Assembly: GCA_019633425.1 (NCBI GenBank)
Contig: WSUB01000403.1
Location: 1-13,005 of the forward strand
Length of the DNA stretch: 13,005 bases
Source: Tulasnella sp. 424
Taxonomy: Eukaryota > Basidiomycota > Agaricomycetes > Cantharellales > Tulasnellaceae
Direction of reading: 5' to 3'
Shown: piece after piece, positions 9,001 to 13,005 of the stretch
How positions within the stretch are numbered: the first letter of the stretch is position 1
Layout: each line of letters opens with the position of its first letter
Notes under the pieces: generated by a model
What the model was told of the DNA's origin: nothing
Seen by the model: the letters and a program-made list of their open reading frames with translations, nothing else
Database searches by the model: none
Made by a program: the position numbers and the translations under genes

Positions 9001-10445
9001 TCTCTGCCGTTGTTGTGTGGATGGAGGAGATCCTATTGCGATGGTTTGAGTTCCCTGCGATTATGCCCGGTGTTAGTCAAATGCATAGCTTCCAGAACTG
9101 GGATGCGCAGGGTCGCTTCTTGCATATCCTCATTTCCGCAAGCGCGACCGAGGATGTTCTTCTCTTCAACGAAGTCTGGTCTGACTTCTGTACACCACTC
9201 CCTGCACTATTTGGTGTGAGGAAAGGAACAAAGACAAAGGTCTCAGCAGGTCAATGGAATACGTTGGAATCTGAGGTTCAAGCTGCATTCAAAGATCCAC
9301 AGGGGCAGGCAATACGAGCAGCCATTGCACAATATGCGAGAATCTGCAGTGCCATCAATGGTGGCAGCACAGAGAATGACAAAGACAATGTCATTCCGCA
9401 GAGCCTTTACTTAAATGAGGCATGGGACCACGCAACCGCCAGCATTGCTGCATTTTTAATTACTCTCGAGCCACTGATTGCCTCAGTTTTGGTTCAGGGT
9501 GAACACATCCCCAATGAATTGATAGATGCAAGCAACACATTACAGAGATATGTAATGGGCTTAACCACAGAGTGGCCTCATAAGCAACTCCAGATTCGTC
9601 ATCAGGACCAGCATATTCCATTTCGGGAGCTTGCCCCATCCCGTGCAGCGCTCAGGACCATTGAAGCCCAGTCGCTTCAGACCCGAGCTGGATTCTATAG
9701 TCTTGCAGTCTCCCGTGCAATTACATATGGAACCAGCTGGACTTTCTTACCAAAGAAGGTCTTCATAGATGCCGAGGATCTTCTTGCTCAGAAGGAGGCA
9801 GTTGAGGCGCTGTGGAACGCAGAGAAGGGATCAAAGGAGTGGAACGACCTTCACAGTCTGCACATCTGCACAACCCAGGCGTATGGAAGGGCTCCCAATG
9901 CATCTCGTCAGTTTAGCAATTACCTCACAATATGGGGGAAGACGGAGGGCTGGGAAGCCTTAGTCATGGAGCATAAGGCCACAATACCTTGGAGCGCTTT
10001 CCTCGAGTGGCTACGGAGTATCGATATGCCGCAAATGAATACTCGAGACTCTCTCACAGCATTCCAATTAGCAGTCGATCTCTCATATACTGGCCTTGTT
10101 TCAGCGCCCACACCAGAGGAGATGGGTTTGTGGGTGTTTCAGATGGACAAAGGGGCGTATAGGGCCTTGCTCAATTATGGACTAGTCATGCCAAAGCCAG
10201 CCAAATCAAAACCGACTTATGGAACAGCGGAGCGAATTTGCACTACAAATTTTGTTCGGCTGTATCAGGCAGTCGGAACCTGTTTGGGTCCAAGTCGTGT
10301 CAAGTCTATGGGCTTTGACGTTCAAATGTTTGAGCACACATTGTGCAAGGATTCCAGGATTCGAGGGGAAAAGCAATTCAACGTAGCGAAAAATCTGATC
10401 CAAACTCTCAAGGATACGATGGCAAGTCATAACGAAAGCGAATAA
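6088..10445 (+). CDS. TET/JBP-family 2-oxoglutarate/Fe(II) dioxygenase with a long C-terminal extension
   Basis: Proposed exons are 6088-6097, 6200-6771, 6833-8216, 8279-8377 and 8434-10445, giving 1,358 aa. The last three introns (6772-6832, 8217-8278, 8378-8433) are well supported by signals and phase. The 10-nt first exon is tentative; starting at the in-frame ATG 6286 would give 1,326 aa. TET/JBP enzymes oxidise methylated pyrimidines in nucleic acids. The core follows NSPTYGSMQNVYF (about 224-236), with the metal-binding H265-T-D267 (in GDSHTD), an LELGFFVVL strand, FSGLHQHGGTAP with distal H318, and R337 in RATAISYP as the likely 2OG-binding Arg. A segment like the family's NFARDG block follows near 410. 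Residues about 526-688 form a low-complexity linker with PAPKRAKV and Lys/Arg-rich patches, probably nuclear signals. Residues 689-1358 are a mainly helical region I do not recognise. All core residues are present, so activity is plausible. Confidence 0.82.
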
Positions 10446-10553
10446 GGTCATTGTCAGATAATCAACAATATGTAAATAGGGTTACGAGAAACAGATTGAA
10501 ATTAATGAAATGTTTGCTAGGGATCATATAGAAATAAGTAGCTCCCGACACGG
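10446..10553. other. Short convergent 3' intergenic spacer
   Basis: Only 108 nt separate the stop codon of the plus-strand TET/JBP gene from the stop codon of the minus-strand zinc-finger gene. The segment is AT-rich and must hold both polyadenylation regions, so the two 3' UTRs probably overlap and could give antisense pairing. No gene is present. Confidence 0.5.
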
Positions 10554-12366
10554 CTACGAGCCAGTTCGTGCCTTCTTTGCTCCTCGCTTTGCCGCATCAC
10601 TCTTCAGCCAATTGGTAACAACAGGCATCCATTCTCCGCCTTCAGCCGCCCCAAGCTCAACAAGACGCTCCTGTTCCACGGTCCCAAGTGCTCTCCATGC
10701 CGATAAATAGTTGTGCCAAGTCGATGCCACATACCGAACCCCATTCCCCAACGTCAGTCGAAATGCAGCCTCCCACGTAACCCCAGGTCGATTCTGTGCA
10801 GTGGTGATCTGATTAATCTTGGGTGCCATCTGAAAAACATATGGGTAGGGCCATTGACTGGTGCTGGTGGTCAATGAGGATGATGGCAGCAATGGTGAAT
10901 GCCTAAAATATGATGAACCGCACAAAACGCCCGACGTAAGCCAAAAACGTGGTTGTGATACAAGTTCGGTCAAGTGTGAGACTTTACCTCAAAGCAGAAG
11001 GGGTTCCAACTAAATTGGACATTTGCTCTGTCCAGGGAAGATCGTTGTCGTCTTGAATCACAATGTACTCGGGAGAGCCAATGGTGCTTGAACCAGCATG
11101 GCCCTCAAGCTTGACCCAAGGAATTTCGGTACTTGCCTTGCGTTTTTTTGGTGTTGATTGCGTAGTCTCTGTAATTTGGTTTGGCATTGGAGAATCAAAT
11201 GGTGGCATGTTGAGACCCTGTGTTCCGCGAAGCCGAAGGTAAACGGTTTCATTCTCCCAAACGATCAGTGGAGGGGACTCCTTTGAGCAAAGAATCCAGG
11301 ACTTGTGGTCGACGTGAAAGGCCTCAATAAACTCCACTGCAGCAAGTTTGGCCAGCTTCACAAGTTCGTTGTGCTCAAACGGTTGGAAAAATGGTGTTGT
11401 AGCGCAGCCGACGATTAAGGAGTCAGGGCCAGTATCATGCTAGAGAGGAATCCATGTTTTCTGTTAGACGTAAAGCATAGTATGTCAGATATTGTATCGT
11501 ACCGATAGCCAGAACTTGACAAGAATGTTTGTCCACACTCCCTTCGTCCACGCCTGCACCTGATCTTTGGCAGTAGAGAATGAGTTTGCTTTTTCAACGA
11601 CTCCTTGTAACTGTTCACGATAAAAAGGTCCCAATGGCTGCGCATACACTGAGGCCTTCCTGAGAGGTGTTGACTGTGAGGTCAGGGTGAGTGGGGATGG
11701 CGTTGGCGGCAACGGAGTGAGCGCTGAGGGATTTGTTGCCTTAGAAGGTGTGAGGGAGAATGGAAGAAACTACGGTTGAAATAAGCAGGGATATCTATTG
11801 GTTGCAATGAATACATAGCTTACCAGTTCAGTGTTATGTCCCGTGATTGTACAGCGACCTTGAATGATTCCCTCTCGGCGATCCGCCCGGCAGCAATCAG
11901 TGCAGCGCTGCCCATGGATACAGGCCTTGGCCCCAGGTTTTGGCTTAGACCTCGCTTGACACTGACGCCCGGGACAAGCAGAGCCTGGTGATGGTTGGGG
12001 TACCATACCCCGGAGTGGTGAGGTTGCCGGTTGGTTGGTTATCGGGCCAGATTTTGATGCGCTGGAAAGGGGTGTTGGGGAGATGGTAACCCGAGGGAGG
12101 TCGCTCCTCCAAAAGAACCCTTTGGGGCATTTTCCTCCACCGTTTGCGAAGGCGTGGTTGGGACACTAGCCCAAGTCACGCATTGGGTTAGCGGCATGAC
12201 AACTGGAGCCACTTCAAGAGAACCACAGATGAATGTCACTCACTGTTTGATACCAAAACCCATCATTCTCAGGATGGTAATTACCCACACAGACACGTGG
12301 CTCTAATAGGAAGCTCGAACAGAATGGGCACTGAGCACGACCGGTCGTCTGACTGGTATCACCCAT
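10554..12366 (-). CDS. GRF-like zinc-finger protein with a second Cys/His cluster
   Basis: Five exons: 12366-12244, 12165-11824, 11769-11503, 11439-10988 and 10902-10554, giving 510 aa with phase-consistent GT..AG introns of 54-85 nt. The start is the first ATG; upstream frame is open only from a TTG. Residues 13-63 form a GRF-type finger: C13-x2-C16, an NDGFWYQT core at 34-41, C42, C54 and FFW at 58-60. GRF fingers usually bind single-stranded nucleic acid in nucleases, helicases and topoisomerases. A second cluster holds C105, C110, C123, H125, C129, C132, C133, C146 and H151. A Ser/Thr/Pro-rich linker follows (about 160-200), then a globular segment (about 200-325), a PKKRK nuclear-type signal at 341-345, and a C-terminal WPYPYVFQM block (412-420) leading to a Trp-rich helical module and a basic tail. 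The likely role, DNA or chromatin binding, is inference. It is convergent with the TET/JBP gene. Confidence 0.78.
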
Positions 12367-12429
12367 TGCGGCAACAAAAAGACGGTCGACAGCTGGGGTA
12401 AGAAATTTTCGAGTTTGGACTGTGACCAA

Positions 12430-13005
12430 ACAGACTTGTTTACATGCTAGATAGTGACTGTTTTGTAGCCTCTAGGTGGTAATGGAATTGGTGGACCTCA
12501 GCTGCGATTTGCACCTAGGGGGTTAAGGGTATGAGCCCTCAGCCCGATGAGGCCGTAACTCATTAGTTGCGTATGCCTTGCAGGCAATAAAATCCCAAGC
12601 GCCCGTTAGGCATCTAGGCATGTTATCTCATGGGTGTAGCATTGGCCAAATTCCAGAGATTGTGGACGGAGCAGACAAACGGGCTAGGGGAGTAATCTTA
12701 CAGTAGCCCACAAAGCCGCTAAGGGGTGGGGGACATAGGTGGCCCTGAACCATTGGCCAGCCGAGCCGACTAGCAGCTCAAGTCGGACCTCGTAATTTAG
12801 TCACAATCCACCAAGGCAGCTAGAGGAATGGTTGCTATTCATAACACAGGCTACCTAAGATTCTAATCACCTAGGGGAGGGTTTTGGTCCAAGCCAGCTA
12901 GCCAGCTAGGCGATTGGGAAGCCCCTAGGTGGCTTGGAGATCCGTTGGAACCGTTGGACGTCCATTGGAGACCGTGGAAATGTGCACGGTTGTTCGGATG
13001 GTCTC
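12430..13005. repeat. CTAG-rich gene-free right flank
   Basis: No supported gene. CTAG occurs 11 times by hand count (12447 to 12928) where about two are expected, mirroring the left flank at somewhat lower density. The far end carries CCGTTGGA twice in near-tandem (12943 and 12951) followed by the palindrome TGGACGTCCA. This is consistent with a second subterminal region of the same element, but it could also be the local genomic background. Confidence 0.5.
12894..12909. repeat. Perfect tandem duplication of the 8-mer CCAGCTAG
   Basis: CCAGCTAG occurs twice head to tail at 12894-12901 and 12902-12909. The CTAG cores are therefore 8 bp apart, the same spacing as in the left flank. Confidence 0.7.

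Larger units (their letters stand above)
1156..12366. mobile_element. Coding core of a putative KDZ-type DNA transposon carrying a TET/JBP gene (ends unresolved)
   Basis: Four intact intron-containing genes lie together: a CxC5/CxC6 protein of the KDZ transposase world, an unrecognised 583-aa protein, a TET/JBP dioxygenase and a GRF-like zinc-finger protein. It is established that basidiomycete TET/JBP genes are expanded and often linked to KDZ (Kyakuja, Dileera, Zisupton) transposons, which encode further accessory proteins. Assignment of all four genes to one element is inference from proximity (144 nt, 623 nt and 108 nt between coding regions) and from the CTAG-rich DNA on both sides. No terminal inverted repeat or target duplication was identified, so the coordinates mark only the outer coding ends; the flanks probably belong to the element too. 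Confidence 0.62.

Noticed and set aside
8532..10445. The 637-codon open frame read as a separate gene
   Set aside because: Two short GT..AG introns (8217-8278, 8378-8433) join it in frame to the TET/JBP exon, and coding sequence continues upstream of its first ATG to 8434.
12968..13005. Inverted hexamer GAGACC...GGTCTC at the right edge as a possible terminal repeat
   Set aside because: A six-base inverted pair is expected by chance, and it has no counterpart at the left edge.

Overview
The window looks like nuclear DNA of a mushroom-forming basidiomycete (Agaricomycete). The genes are dense in short introns (49-102 nt, most 54-63) with GT..AG ends, and several introns show CTRAY-like branch sites. 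The protein families present (CxC5/CxC6 clusters tied to KDZ transposases, and a basidiomycete-type TET/JBP dioxygenase) are those of KDZ DNA transposons that carry TET/JBP genes. I rebuilt four multi-exon genes by hand from splice signals. All four keep reading frame through every junction and show no frameshift or premature stop.

Layout: 1-1155 is a gene-free flank very rich in CTAG. 1156-3269 (minus) encodes a 609-aa CxC5/CxC6 protein that also shows the outline of a KDZ RNase H-like core, so it may be the element's transposase. 3414-5464 (minus) encodes a 583-aa protein I do not recognise. 5465-6087 is a divergent promoter region with CTAG sites in its left half and duplicated bZIP-like sites in its right half. 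6088-10445 (plus) encodes a protein of about 1,358 aa: a TET/JBP-type 2-oxoglutarate/Fe(II) dioxygenase with HxD, distal H and R in place, a basic nuclear-type linker and a C-terminal extension of about 670 aa. 10554-12366 (minus) encodes a 510-aa protein with a GRF-like zinc finger and a second Cys/His cluster. 12430-13005 is another CTAG-rich flank.

Interpretation: the four genes lie between CTAG-rich flanks, and many of the CTAGs are spaced exactly 8 bp apart. The simplest reading is one KDZ-type element or a nested remnant, with transposition supplied by the CxC5/CxC6 protein (or by another copy), DNA methyl oxidation supplied by the TET/JBP protein, and two accessory chromatin or DNA-binding proteins. 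The element ends, target-site duplications and terminal inverted repeats were not resolved and may lie outside the window. All exon models are manual and have no transcript support.
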